DNA of 64,000 bases from Zingiber officinale (GCF_018446385.1 NC_056003.1:23433198-23497197), one strand, 5' to 3'. Shown: positions 46,136 to 58,245, counted from the stretch's first letter. The notes: a model not told the origin generated them from the sequence alone. A program made the numbers and translations.

Positions 46136-49100
46136 GAAGCCGTGTTCAACACCTGTCTTCTCTAATATTTGCTGGTTAAGCCTTTTCTTTTATTTTGAAT
46201 AACTGACCAGAAATTGCCATCTGTTTTCTAATTCTCGTATCATATTTTGACAGTTGCATTATTAATTTTATACATTCAAAATATCAAAAACAAATGCAAG
46301 CTTCAAATGGTATATTATCATCTGTTTGGGGGAATTATCCATTGAAAATTATGCAATTAACTGCCTTGAATAAAGGTTTCAATTGAATAGTCCTCATTCA
46401 AGATGGTTTGTAATAGATTTTGAATATTAACCATATGAAACTATGCAACTAATTACATAAAATGGAAATATTATTTCCCATTAATTAGTTCCTACTTCAT
46501 CTCTAAAATTCACTTGATCACTGATCGAATTACTCTGCTCAAGCTTGCAGCTTCTCCTTCTGAACAATCCCATTCAACAATTGCCATGAAAACATTTCTA
46601 ATATGTTCAATTGCCTATTTACTTTCTATGTTTCTTCTCCCTCAACCTTCAATCTTCCTGCGACCCCAAGATGTGTAGAACCCTTGCCTTTGCTTGCAAA
46701 TCCACAAGCCACTTTAATGTGTCATTTGTATATTCCCATCACAACCTCTTCAATCTCTTATTTTCCATTTTGTGGATGTAGGCACCTCGTTGTAGTTGTC
46801 ACCTACAATGTTTCATAGCTCTCTGAGATGCTCTAGCCCATGGGAAAATGGGTTTTGGCAGTGACCACACAAGTGACACTGACAAGAAAAAGAAGCTACA
46901 TAAGGTGACCCTGCTCTTTTAGGGGCTTATAAATTATGTCATGGTTATAGTGAAGAAGATGACTTATTCAGGCTCACAACCTGCGTTAGCTACAAGGTGA
47001 TTCTAATAGTATTAATTCTTAAATTCTTTATTCCCCTAATCAATATGTATAGATTCAATGCAAATATTTATTACATATCAGGGTTTAAAATATCACTTTG
47101 TGTCAGTTGGCACAAACAAAATTCATCTTCCACCCATCCATCAGCACACAATAACCTCTTGAGACACTAATGCCTTGTTTACTCCTAAGAATGGAAGAGG
47201 GAAAGGATGTATCGCATGAGTCGAGATTCCCTCGTTTACTTAATGAAACCCAAGGTCCTCTCATTTTTTGTCCACCCAAAAGGCGACTACCGCAACTTCT
47301 TCTCTGTGTGCCCCCAACAACATGCCAATATGACTGTATGAGGTGACAGACGAGGTCGTTAGTTCATGATGGCCAGGCCAAGTCACCAACCCCAACAACC
47401 CAACCCGAGTCAACCCGAAAAAAATCAGGTTCAGGTTGAGAATTTTTAGGTTCAGGTCCGGTTCGGGTTGGAGGGTTTCAAGTTTAAAATTTTCGGATCG
47501 GGCTGAGTCAACCTGAATTTAGGGTTTAGTGTGTTTTTTGGGGTTAAATCAAATTTTATTTTGAAAATTATACTTTTATGTATATTAATATCAATGTTAG
47601 TACAATAATGTTGATGTATTTAGATAAAAATAAATACTTATATGAAAAATAGCCAAAAAAAAAGTCGTTTTGAATCAGGTTTATCGGGTTATTCGGGTTG
47701 GGTTCAAGTTTAGGGTTTCAAGTTGAATTTGGGTTCTGATCGGATTTGGGTTGTGATTTAAAAAAAAAAAATTGACCTGACAAACCCGACCCGACCCACC
47801 TGAATTGACACCCCTAGGCCTCATAGAAGCCAGACCAGGTCAAGAAGTCTCCACAAGGCCACCTTAAGCTCAAGGCTGCAGAAGTTGGCCTAGCCGTAAG
47901 CTCGCAGCAGCCTCATGGCAGCTAGGCTTTGTCAAGAACTTACGACAGCCACACAATTGTAAGGCCTAATCATGAGCTCACAGTGGCCAAGCTCATGGCC
48001 TGGTGAGTTTCCCTTACTCACTGCTGATCCTTTCTCACTGATCTTTCCTTCCCACGGTTGCTGATCCACTGCTAATCCTTTCCTTTTCCACTGCATAAGT
48101 TTTGGGCCAAGACCTCAATTGTATTAAGATTATTCTATGAAATTGGAGGTTCATGGAAAGCTCTACTTCTTTCCAGGTAATACAAACATGAGATACAATT
48201 TGAGAAAGAGCAGAAATCAAGCTTAATTTTCAAAATATCAACCTCCACAAAAGAACTGATATTGCATCATAAAGCAAATATATTTTAATTTGCTTATAGA
48301 GGTAAGTAAGAATAAGATAATTGAGACTATTGATTTCAAGGCCTAAATTTGGATTACTCATGAGGACAATTTGCTTCAGTCATTTTGATCTCATAACCTA
48401 AGAAAATGGCTATTAGAGAATCAAACTCAAAGATGGACTGCTACATACCATAGGTATAGTATGGCATGAACCTTGATGACTGTTATATGTCAACAACACT
48501 ATAAAGGTATAAACGATGTTGTTCATCACCTCACAGGACAACAGTACAGTACCCAAGCGGATGGATAAATATTAATAGGTAGGCTGCCCTATGGTATTCA
48601 TAGCAAATTGTGAATTTAGACACTCAAATATTGACACTTCAGAAAATGTTTGATTTGAAACTTCAATTTTTCAACTGTCGTATTGATCCCCAATCAGAAG
48701 ATAACAAAGGCTAACTCCCATATGCATGAACAGCAAGTGTCAAAGAGAATAATGTTGTAAATTGAATAAACACCAATAAGAATCCATCATATTTGGCTAC
48801 ACTGTAGCCGGAAACCAAGGTGTTGTAGTATCTTTATTTTGAACTTAGGCTTGAAGTTAAGAGTTTTATCCATCAATTTCTAGGTGGCATCAATTCTGTA
48901 ATCACCATGAACTGCTGGCAAGTGATGAAATCTGAGTCTGATAGAACTAACAGCAAAACTTTGAAGGTTTCTTAGGAATTAGATTAACCAAACATTACCT
49001 TATCTAAAAAAACACAGCAATCACTGATCATGTAACGACTTGGAAGGTTATCTGTTGCATCAACAACAACATCATATCTTTGGAAATAACAGTAGCCTTG

Positions 49101-52100
49101 GAAAGCAAGATAATTTAGCCACTATTGAATGGAGAAGTGAAGTTTGAAAAATATATAGACTTTGTTAAGGATACTGTCTCACTATATCCAATGCATTCGC
49201 TGTCTTCAAAGCATCTTGGTGTTCAACCACCTTCACAGAGGAATTAATCCTGGAATCATATAACTCAATCTGATAAAGTCCTCAAATATAATTCGACACA
49301 GAGAAATTGGAAACTATTCATTGTGTTTATCGTGCGCACACGAAAAAAAGATATTCTCATATTAAACAGATCCAGCAAAGGGCATCTACATACGCGCGAC
49401 AAGCAGAAGCTGCTGATTTCACTTTTGATTCACCCACATATGCTTCTTTGTGAATAATCTGAAATCAGAGTATCAGCAAGAATACAAACTCTAATAATGA
49501 AAATAAGAATCTAGTCATACGTGAAGTAAATAACAACAACAACCAAACCTTATCCCACTAGGTGGAATCGGCTATATAGATCCTTTTACACCATTGAACT
49601 CTATCTCTTAATATATCATCATCTATACTTAAATAAATTTTATCTTGTTTTATTGTTGCTAACCAAGTCTTTCTTGGTCTTCCTCGTTTGATATACATGC
49701 TTGTCATTTCACATCGCCGAACTGGAGTATTTATTGGTCGTCTAAGTCATGGTTTAAAGTGCCGTGCCGAAACGGTCGAAACGGGCGAAACGCCTCGTTC
49801 CGCTCGGCGACTGACATCGACACGACTCGGCACCAGACCCAGGACAAGTGCGACGTGTTGCGCGACCCCGTGGTCACAGCAGAGGGGTCACTCGACCATG
49901 CAACAGTAGCGGAGAGGTCGCATAACCCTTCCGCTATCACCGTGGAGTCATCGTTCGACCTTGCGCTCACTGCATAGGGGTCGCACGACCAACGTGGTCG
50001 CGCCGAAAGAGTCATGCAATCCCCGCGACCATGGCTGGTTGCGTAACCCTGCAACAGCACCGAAGTCGTGCGAGCTCGCGAGTGGTGTCAGATTTCAGAT
50101 TTTTTTAAATTAAACTTAGGTTAATTTTTTTAATCAACTCCTAGTTATGGTAGAGATAATCTAAAGAGACTATTAATTAATATATTTTATATTTAAAAAA
50201 TACCGAAACTATATCGGCACGACACGATACGGTACCGAAACTTTATCGTTTCAGTCTAGGACTGAAACCTCGGCACGGGTCAAAATTTTAAACCTTGGTC
50301 TAAGTACATGCCTATACCATCTTAAACGTGTCTCTCGAAGTTTTTCCTCGATAGATGCAACTTTCTCTCTAATGCTTTCATTTCTTATTCTGTTCATTTT
50401 CATATGTCCACACATCCACCTTAACATCCCCATCTCGGCAACTCTCATCTTTTGCTCATGTGCCCAACATTCAGCTCCATAAAGCATAGTAGGTCTAACT
50501 GCAGTTTTGTAGAATTTTCCTTTAAGTTTTAGAGATATTTTACAATCACATAAAACACCCGACGCTTTCCTCTATTTTAACCATCCTGTTTGTATTCTAT
50601 ATAAGACATCTCTCTCAATCCTTCCATCATTTTATAAAAATGATCCTAAATATCTAAAACTTTCGGTTCTGGGTAACTTGTCATCTCCTATATTAACAAT
50701 TGTCTCATTATGTCTAATATTGTTAAACTTAAATTCCATATATTCCGTCTTTATTCTACTAAGCCTAAAACCTTTCCCTTCTAGTGTTTCCCACCAAGAT
50801 TTTAGTTTAGCATTTACTTCTCCACGTGTTTCATTTATCAAAATAATATCATCTGCAAACAACATACACCACGATACTGTGTCTTGAATGTGTGTAGTGA
50901 GTTCGTCTATAATTAGTGTAAAAAGATAGGAACTTAGAGTTAATCATTGATGCAACCCCATCTTTATTGAAAATGCTTCGGTTACTCCGCTTGAAATTTT
51001 TACTCTAGTCATTACATCCTCGTGCGTACCCTTAATTAGTTCAATATATGTTACGATAACACCTCTCTTTTCTAAAATTCTCCCTATAATTTCTCTTGGA
51101 ACTCTATGATAAACTTTTTTTAAGTCAATGAATACCATGTGTAGATATTATTTTTGTTCTCAATATTTTTCAATTAATTGTTTAAGAAGATGTATAACTT
51201 CTATTGTCAACCTTCTAGGCATGAACTCAAATTGATTTTCGGTCACCGTGGTCTCCTTAATATTTTTTCTATTATTTTTTTTCCAAAGTTTCATAGTATG
51301 GCTCATTAGTTTAATACCCTATAGTTTGCACAATTTTATATATCTCCTTTGTTCTTATATAAGGGAACTAGAAAACTTATCCTCTATTAATTAAGCATTT
51401 TTTTCGTTTTTAATATCATGTTAAATAATTTTGTAAGTCATTCAATACCTTGTTTCCCTAAGCACTTTTTCATTGTACATCCCATTTAAAGCTTATTCTA
51501 CTTCTAAAGTTTGAATTCTACGATAAAATTTAAATTTTTATACTCATTTAACCTACTTAAATTACCTAAGTTAAGTTGGTTGTTTAAACCTTCATTAAAA
51601 ATTGATAAAATACCTCTTCCATCATTTTTTTATTTCTCTAACGTTTACTAGTACCCTAATACATTCATCTTTAGTACATTTTATTTGGATAAAATCTCTT
51701 GTCTTTCTTTCTCTCACTTTAACTATTCTATAAATGTCTCTTTCTCCTTCTTTTGTATCCAATTTTTGATATAATCGTTCAAAAGTTTTATTTTTTGCTT
51801 TATTCACTACTCTTTTAGCTTCTTTCTTGGCTATTGTATATTTTTTTAAGTTTTCTTCGTTCTTACAATTATATAATTCTTTATAAGCTATTCATTTTTC
51901 TTTTACTTTCTCTTATACTTTCTCATTCCACCACCAAAATTCCTTACTTAGTGGTACATGTCCCCTCACCGAGTACACTCTTAGAATCACTGTACATTTC
52001 ACCTAATGCTTGTACTCCTACCTTCTCCTTAAATATATTTTGCTTCTCATCCTTTAACTTCCACCACTTAATTCTAGAAGTTGTATATATATTTTTTTTA

Positions 52101-55100
52101 TTAATACTATGTTTGAGGCAAATATTCAACATTACTAACCTAAGTTGGGTAGTTAAGCTTTCTTCAGGGATGACCTTACAATCTTTACAAATCTTTCTAT
52201 CCTTCTTCCTAACCATAAGAAAGTCAATTTGTGATTTATTATTCCCACTTTTGAATGTGACTAAGTATTTTTTTTTAAAACATATTAGCTAATATAAGGG
52301 CATATGTTATTGCAGAATCTAATATAGTTTTTGTTGGTGCAATTTGCACTAACGGTCTAATCCGGATTTTGATGAATGACAAATAAGTTAAGTTAGATTC
52401 TGTTGTGATCTAACCACATTAAGTGTGCAGGAAATTCAACTAGGTTTACCGGATAGTTGGTACGAAATCCAACTAGGCCGACGGGCCGACCAGATAGCTG
52501 GCGCGAAGTCCAGATAGGTCGACCGACTGACCTGATATTTGGCAAGAAGTCGAGCTAGGTCAACGGGCCGACCAGATAGCTAGCATGAAGTCTAGACAGG
52601 TCGACGAGCTAACCGGATGTCTGGCAAACTGGTAAATTAAAGATAAATCACTGGAGGAGAGTGACCAACAGGATGTCTGGCAAACTGGCGTCGGTCCAGT
52701 TTAGGTCCATTTGAGATCCCTAAGTTGAGACCTTAACTAATTCTTGGTCCAGGAGGATAGTAACTAATTACTGCTCTTTAATTATAATTATGCTAACACT
52801 TGTCTTGCAGGTTTATTGGACTAACATTGTTTTGCAGGACAAAAAAGAAAAATTACCTTCGGGTGAACAGTGTCCCAAGGCGCCTTCCATGGCTATGGAA
52901 GGCGCCTTCGCACTGATCATAGAAGGTGCCTTCCATGGCCATGGAAGGCGCCTTCCGCAGGATAAACTTGGACGTCATCGCAGATAAGAGCCAAGTCGTT
53001 CGGGATAGAGTTTGACCAGTTGAAGGCGCCTTCCACGCCTATGGAAGGCGCCTTTCACAGCCTATATAAGACAGGCTCGACTAAGCAACCATCAACAACA
53101 CATATTCGAGCTACTACGCGTTCTTTTGAGGTTCCGATTGCTCCGGGCTCCTGCTACGACTCTACTGCAAAGTTGTTACGCTCGACGATTGCTCCGAGAA
53201 CTTTCGATGGCGGTCGGCAGATTGACATCGACACAAGCACTCCCACTTTAATCTCCAAGTGTCGATAATTTGCTTTTGTAATTAATTACTGCAAAAAGGA
53301 CAAGTGCAGTATGTTGCACTTGTTCAACTTTCTTTATACTGAATTTCCTCTCCCGGAGGTACCGGAAGAGACCTTTAGTGGATTACCTGTCGATAGGTTC
53401 GCAGGATCTGAGTCTTGGAGTAGGAGTTGTCAAAGGCTCTGAACCAAGTAAACTGTCTGTGTCTTCTTGTATTCTCGTTCTTTTTAGTTTTTCCGCTGCA
53501 TTCGTATACTTTGATTTCAAAACGAGAAAACGAGTTTTTGAAAACCACGTGATTCACACCCCCTTTCACCTTCTCACGTGCGATCGATCTAATAGTTTGC
53601 CTTCGTCAAGGCGCCTTCCACACCTATAACCCCTATGTACCTAAGATAGGCTCGACCAAGCAACCATCAACAACACATATTCGAGCTACTACGCGTTCTT
53701 TTGAGGTTCTGATTGCTCCGGGCTCCTGCTACGACTCTACTGCAAAGCTGTTACGCTCGACGACTGCTCCGAGAACTTCCGATCGCATTGACATCGACAC
53801 AAGCACTCCCACTTTAATCTCTAAGTGTCGATAATTTACTTTTGTAATTAATTACTGCAAAAAGGACAAGTGCAGTGTGTTGCACTTGTTCAACTTTCTT
53901 TATACTCGATTTTCTCTTCTGGAGGTACCGGAAGAGACCTTTAGTGGATTACCCGTCGATAGGTCCGCAGGATCTGGGTCTTGGAGTAGGAGTCGTCAAA
54001 GGCTCTGAACCAAGTAAACTGTCTGTGTCTTCTTGTATTCTCGTTCTTTTTAGTTTTTCCGTTGCATTCGTATACTTTGATTTCAAAATGAGAAAACGAG
54101 TTTTTTGAAAACCACGTGATTCACCCCCCCCCCTTCTCACGTGCGATCGATCTAATAGTTTTCCTTCCTCATTTCTCGTTCCAAACCTATAACCCCTATG
54201 TACCCTCTCATATTCCTCATTTTTCACTCCGACATGTCCATTTAGATTGTCTCCTATTAAAATCATTTCATTTAGCGGAATGTTTTATAATATTTCATCT
54301 AAGTTGTCCCAAAACCTTAATTTGATAACTTAATCTAATCCTACTTGCGGTGCATTTACGGTAATTATGTTCATAATTTTTTTGCCACTATTATCTTAAG
54401 GGGTATAATTCTATCCTCTTTTTTAACTACTCTTACAACCTCATCCTTGAACGAACTATCTACAACAATACCCACTCCATTTCTTGCTTTACTCTTTCTT
54501 GTATATCATAACTTAAAACTCAAGTTCTCTACTAGTTTTGCCTTCTCGCCTACCCATTTTATCTCTTGTACACAAAATACTAATTTTTCTCCTAATCATC
54601 GTATCTACTACCTCCATTGATTTACCAATGAGGGTTCCTATGTTCCAAATCTTATATTATTAATTTTCCTATCATATTTATTCTTATCCAACCTATGGTG
54701 TGAGAACTCTTGCCTACTTAACACTACACCCAAGTTCTCGTGGAGATGTAGCGGTCCTTGCCGATACGTTACAGTCGGACCTTGCAACGCAAACTTTTAC
54801 ATATTTATACTACACCTGAGTTCTGGAGATGTAGCGGTCCTTGCCGAGACGTTACAATCGGATCTGCAACGTGTTCCTTCCAGGGAACAACATAGTACAA
54901 TAGTTTAATGGATTCATTTATTGAATATTTGTCATAATTTTAACATTGACAAGCATTCTAACGCAACCCTCCTCCTTTATCCGGGATTGAGACCGACCAT
55001 GACTGTCAGCCTAACGCAACCCTCCTCCTTTATTCGGACTTGGGATCGACCATGACTGGTTCGTCACGAGCTTCATACGTGAAGTAGCATAGCATAAAAA

Positions 55101-57359
55101 ATATAAAATTTTATATCATTAAATTTCTTACAAATAAATAATTATTAACAAGATGAGGAATTTCCTAATATGTTCTTCATTTGTCCTATAATAGCACTAT
55201 GATGAAGCCTAAGTAGAATAGTGTATGGTAAGAGATATACATGTTCGCAGAGGGAAAATAAAGAGGAAATGCAAAGAGGATATACATACTTGCCGATGTA
55301 GATTGTTTAACTCCACAATGTCGCCATCCACAATACCTAAGCAACCTACAGAAAACGAGATCAAGTCTAAACACAAGACACAAGCCATAGAAGTTAAGAA
55401 GATGCCTTTAAAGGAAAGCAAAATGGAAGTGGATGCAAATTTAGTGGAGGCATTTGAAAAAAAATAAAATGTTGTAGCCTGCAAATCAATCTTTTTCTGA
55501 AATATAAACATTGGCTTAACCTGTAAAAACCAATGAGGAGAAAATGCAGCATTAGATCAATGCAACAGCTGCATGCATGTTGTGCAGAAAATTTTCAAAA
55601 ACCTACATACCAACACCACATGCGGCAAGGTACATAGCCGCAGGTGATCCCAACCCTCCAGCGCCAACCACCAAGATTGAAGACCTTGATAGTTTCAATT
55701 GCCCTGCATAGTATCACTGGAAAAGGTCAATGTTCCTCACCAAACTCCAAAATAAGCTACTAGATATTTTAAATATTCAAGAAAAAGGCACTAACTATTT
55801 CTTTTACAGCATGTTATCCACTATAGAATTATCAAGGTGAATATCATAAAAGAAAATTACCAATTGGTGGAAAGGTCAATGTTCCTCATTCGATGCCAAA
55901 CAAGCCACTAGCTATGTCAAATATTTAACAAAAAGGTTACTGCCTAGTTCTTTTTTACTATAAAATTATCAAGATGAATACCAAAAAACAAAAACATCAA
56001 TTTGTGATCTCCTCAATCCTAATACAGGCTAGGGATTTGGGAGTCGGACATGGTTTAAAATTTTGACCCGTATTGGAGTTTCAATTTATGACAAGAACAA
56101 CAGGGTTTCGGTACTGTGTTGTGTCTGGTTTCAATATTTTTTAAATATAAAATATATTAATTAAAAATAAAAAAAATAACCTAAATGTTAAAAAAATTAA
56201 AAATACAAATAAAATAATTTTAAAAGAAAAAGAAAAAAATGAGGGATTGTAGCAAACCCCGTGGAGGTCACCGTGGCATCACGAAGCCTCCACAACCCCA
56301 CAGTGGCCCGTTGTGCCAGTGCTGAGCGGTGGATGGAACGGCAAATTTTGCCCAACGCAGTATGAAATTTTAATCCATGAGTTGGGGCACATTAACTGAT
56401 AGTCACCAATATTAAATGTGATTCTATATGAACCAACATCTGAACATAATGTAAAGCAGTTATACAGACTAAGGTAAAACACACAATAGGAAATAAAATA
56501 TGTCACATACTTTGATTACTTTTCTATCAAGCATGGGATAAATAGACAACAAGAATTTAGATTTTGAGGTCACGATCACTGGACATGAATGAATTTCTGC
56601 AAACAACCAAAAATTATCAATGTGAACCGTATCATCGGGTTTACAGCTGAAGCGAAGACCAGTGCAGATCCAGCTTTGCAAAATTACAACACATGGGGAA
56701 AACAATGAAATTTTATGATCTCAGGTTCTCGACTGACTGAAAAACAAGAGGAAACGTCGAGAATCAGTTCCTCTGGTTCCACAGACGGATCATTTAACTG
56801 GAACTCTGATGGGAGGAAAGGTTCAGCAAAAAAAAGGTGGAGAATCCTTTTCTCCCAGCCCTTCTAAACCATTAAGAATCGTAACATGCTACACACCCAC
56901 GATTAAATTCAAATTCAGAAGTTTTGGAAATAAAAAAAAGATTCCTTTGAGCAGAGAAAAATTATTACACTACTCACCAATGGTCCTAGTGATAACAAAA
57001 TATATCTCCTAGGAATCTGCCTTTTCAGGAAAAAAATAGGATAGCATTCAATCCAGATAATTAAACCAAACGTCTAACCGACCTTCCACGCCAAAATCAG
57101 AAAGCAAGAGATGGCGGCTATATCTTTGGATCATCTCAGGGCTAAGGGCGCTGAGCGAATTGCCATTGATTTGAGGGCACAAAAAAGGGTTCAAACCGCA
57201 GTACGCGTTCTGGCGCTCCGGCGTGGCGTCCTGGGCTTCGAGCTCCGCCTCGAGAAGACGGATTCGGTTCTCAAGTTCCTCTCTCTCGGCGCGGAGCCTC
57301 TCGATCTCACGGGGGAGATCAGTGCCGGATGATCCGCTACCATTACTCATCGGCTCCAT
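42701..57359 (-). CDS. CNX5: CNX5/MOCS3-type E1-like sulfurtransferase
   Basis: Cytosolic enzyme that adenylates, then sulfurates, the C-terminal Gly of small carriers: the MoaD-like CNX7 for molybdenum cofactor, and URM1 for tRNA thiolation. It has 470 residues in 11 exons: 57359-57083, 55703-55611, 55345-55290, 49458-49394, 49249-49175, 49077-48999, 46036-45998, 45886-45778, 44448-44330, 43727-43608 and 43081-42701. All introns are GT-AG and in frame. Order: N-terminal coiled coil (about 15-45), ThiF/E1 domain with [10 protein letters not shown] (104-113) and DATDN (195-199), zinc Cys pairs 239/242 and 314/317, E1 Cys256 in RCSDSGVLG, rhodanese domain with active Cys428 in CRRGNDSQ. Length matches Arabidopsis CNX5 closely. 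Introns hold a LINE, a solo LTR and MITEs, yet no exon is damaged. Confidence 0.96.
44740..45175. repeat. MITE-like repeat in CNX5 intron 8
   Basis: Its right part reads CTCGAGCTTGACTCGAGCTT and then AAGCTCGGTTTGTTTACACCC. This resembles the common plant GGGTGTAAAC...GAGCTCGAGC repeats read on the minus strand. It is AT-rich in the middle. No clean terminal repeats or target duplication were found. Confidence 0.5.
45322..45647. mobile_element. CATGGTTTAAA-family MITE, diverged (CNX5 intron 8)
   Basis: The left edge TATGGTTTTAAATATTG and the right edge GAGATTTCAAACCATG are inverted. The interior contains GTACCATGACGGGAG and TTTCGACCGTTTCG, like the better copy at 49748-50297. A target duplication was not recognised. 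Confidence 0.55.
46088..46131. repeat. (TA)n microsatellite in CNX5 intron 6
   Basis: About 22 TA dinucleotides in a row, just upstream in transcript order of nothing critical; exon 7 begins 52 bp away. Confidence 0.95.
47390..47815. repeat. CCCGA/GGGTT-rich degenerate repeat (CNX5 intron 6)
   Basis: It is flanked by CCAACCCGAGTCAACCCG on the left and AACCCGACCCGACCC on the right, with GGGTTCGGGTT-type repeats inside. On the minus strand the right edge reads GGGGTGTCAATTCAGGTGGG, which resembles a widespread plant MITE-like repeat. The rest of intron 6 (46140-47390 and 47820-48998) shows no gene. Confidence 0.6.
49748..50297. mobile_element. hAT-type MITE inside the LINE, 550 bp
   Basis: An 8-bp direct repeat GTCTAAGT flanks it (49740-49747 and 50298-50305). 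The tips CATGGTTTAAA and TTTAAACCTTG are inverted with one mismatch. Sub-terminal GTGCCGTGCCGAAACGG and its partner CGGCACGGGTC extend the pairing. The left half is unusually GC-rich, with GTGGTCGCGC-like phrases; the right half is AT-rich. No coding region. Confidence 0.82.
52333..54157 (+). mobile_element. SIRE-like solo LTR nested in the LINE
   Basis: It starts TGTTGGTGCAATTTGCAC, ends CGATCGATCTAATA (final CA decayed to TA) and is flanked by the 5-bp duplication GTTTT (52328-52332 and 54158-54162). It carries GGCGCCTTCCATGG palindromic repeats (about 52875-53060). The 3' half occurs twice in tandem with a period of about 576 bp: 53065-53640 and 53641-54157. Hence the excess length. Confidence 0.83.
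53065..54200. repeat. 576-bp tandem duplication across LTR end and LINE flank
   Basis: From GGCTCGAC at about 53071 to the LTR end at 53594, followed by a copy of flanking LINE sequence including ACCTATAACCCCTATGTACC. The whole is repeated from about 53647 to 54200. Because LINE sequence is included, the duplication happened after the LTR inserted. Confidence 0.8.
56049..56379. mobile_element. CATGGTTTAAA-family MITE in CNX5 intron 1
   Basis: The left tip CATGGTTTAAAATTTT is mirrored by the right tip AAATTTTAATCCATG. The flanks GAGTCGG and GAGTTGG look like a worn target duplication. The centre is A-rich. It shares tip and GACCCGT sub-tip sequence with 49748-50297. Confidence 0.65.
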
Positions 57360-57550
57360 GTCCAGCCAGCCACGAGAGTAGCCGGAGAGTGGCTTGGCAC
57401 ACTTGCTTTCTCGGCAGCTTCTCCGGCTCTCCGCTCGTGTTTAGGGTTTCAGCAATTTGAATCTCCAAACCTCATGGGAAAAGTTAGTTTCACCCCCATA
57501 ATTTACTTATTTTGTCGAAATGGCCCCGCTTCTCAACTTATCCCTTGTCT
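57360..57550. promoter_or_regulatory. CNX5 upstream region
   Basis: Upstream of the minus-strand start at 57359. The first 110 bp are GC-rich (CTCTCCGGCTACTCTCGTGG on the transcript strand side), consistent with a 5' UTR. No TATA box is obvious. Confidence 0.4.
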
Positions 57551-58118
57551 CAGCCGTGTTCTAAAAAGCGTCATTAAGCGTCGTTTAAGCGCACTTAAGC
57601 GCGAAGCAAGGAAGAAAAACTTCGCTTTAGGTGAAAGCGGGGAAAAAATGATCAAAGTATATTTGACCAAATTAAGCATGATTAAGTGCGCTTAATAGCG
57701 CTTAAGCACGATTTTTTATTTATAATTTTAATTGATTTGTAAATTTTTAAAAAACATAAGGAAAAAAATTTAGAGAAAACGAAGAGACACAACTTCTCTT
57801 AATTCTTGAGAGAAAAGTTATAATCTATCATAAACCCCCTATTTACCTGCTAATCGAGAAAACTAATGGATATTATAAACTTTGTGACTTTTACCTTTCT
57901 AAACATGTGAGAAATTTATACATGAACTTTAAATTTATCATGTTTAAGTATTATGTTTAAGTATTATTTGATCTATTTATTTGTTTAAAATAATTAAATT
58001 TTATTTAAAAATAAAAAATATTTTTTTACGCTTAAAATTATCCTAAGCTCGCTTAAACTTATAAAACTGGAAGCTTGGACTCGACACTTCGCCACGCTTA
58101 GCGCTTTTTAAAACATTG
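57551..58118. mobile_element. AAGCG-tipped MITE, about 565 bp
   Basis: Inverted tips GTGTTCTAAAAAGCG and CGCTTTTTAAAACATTG, with direct repeats CTTGTCT outside (57544-57550 and 58119-58125). Interior tips carry repeated CGCTTAAGCG-like words on both sides (AAGCGTCGTTTAAGCGCACT; CGCTTAAA...GCTCGCTTAAAC). It resembles hAT-type non-autonomous elements. The exact edge is uncertain by a few bases. Confidence 0.7.
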
Positions 58119-58245
58119 CTTGTCTGAAGACCCCCACTCAAGATCAACAGACTGGCAAATGCACCGCACGTGACGTAGAAACAGGTGACCAATTTCTATT
58201 GGATCAAGCTGATTTAAAAATCAATAGATAGATTTTTTGTCCGCT

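Larger units (their letters stand above)
49529..55073 (-). mobile_element. RTE-type LINE in CNX5 intron 3
   Basis: Bounded by a perfect 13-bp target duplication CATACGTGAAGTA (49516-49528 and 55074-55086). On the minus strand the 5' end carries the GGAGGGTTGCGTTAGG motif near 55000. Then come endonuclease fragments (GDNLNGHVG, about 54220-54260), reverse transcriptase ([15 protein letters not shown] at about 51100; FADDIIL at about 50860) and the RTE C-terminal stretch with [21 protein letters not shown] (50400-50480). The 3' end is GTTGTTGTTGTTATT after CCACCTAGTGGGATAAGG. Frameshifts and stops break it throughout. Without the nested insertions it is about 3.2 kb, so essentially full length. 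Confidence 0.9.
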
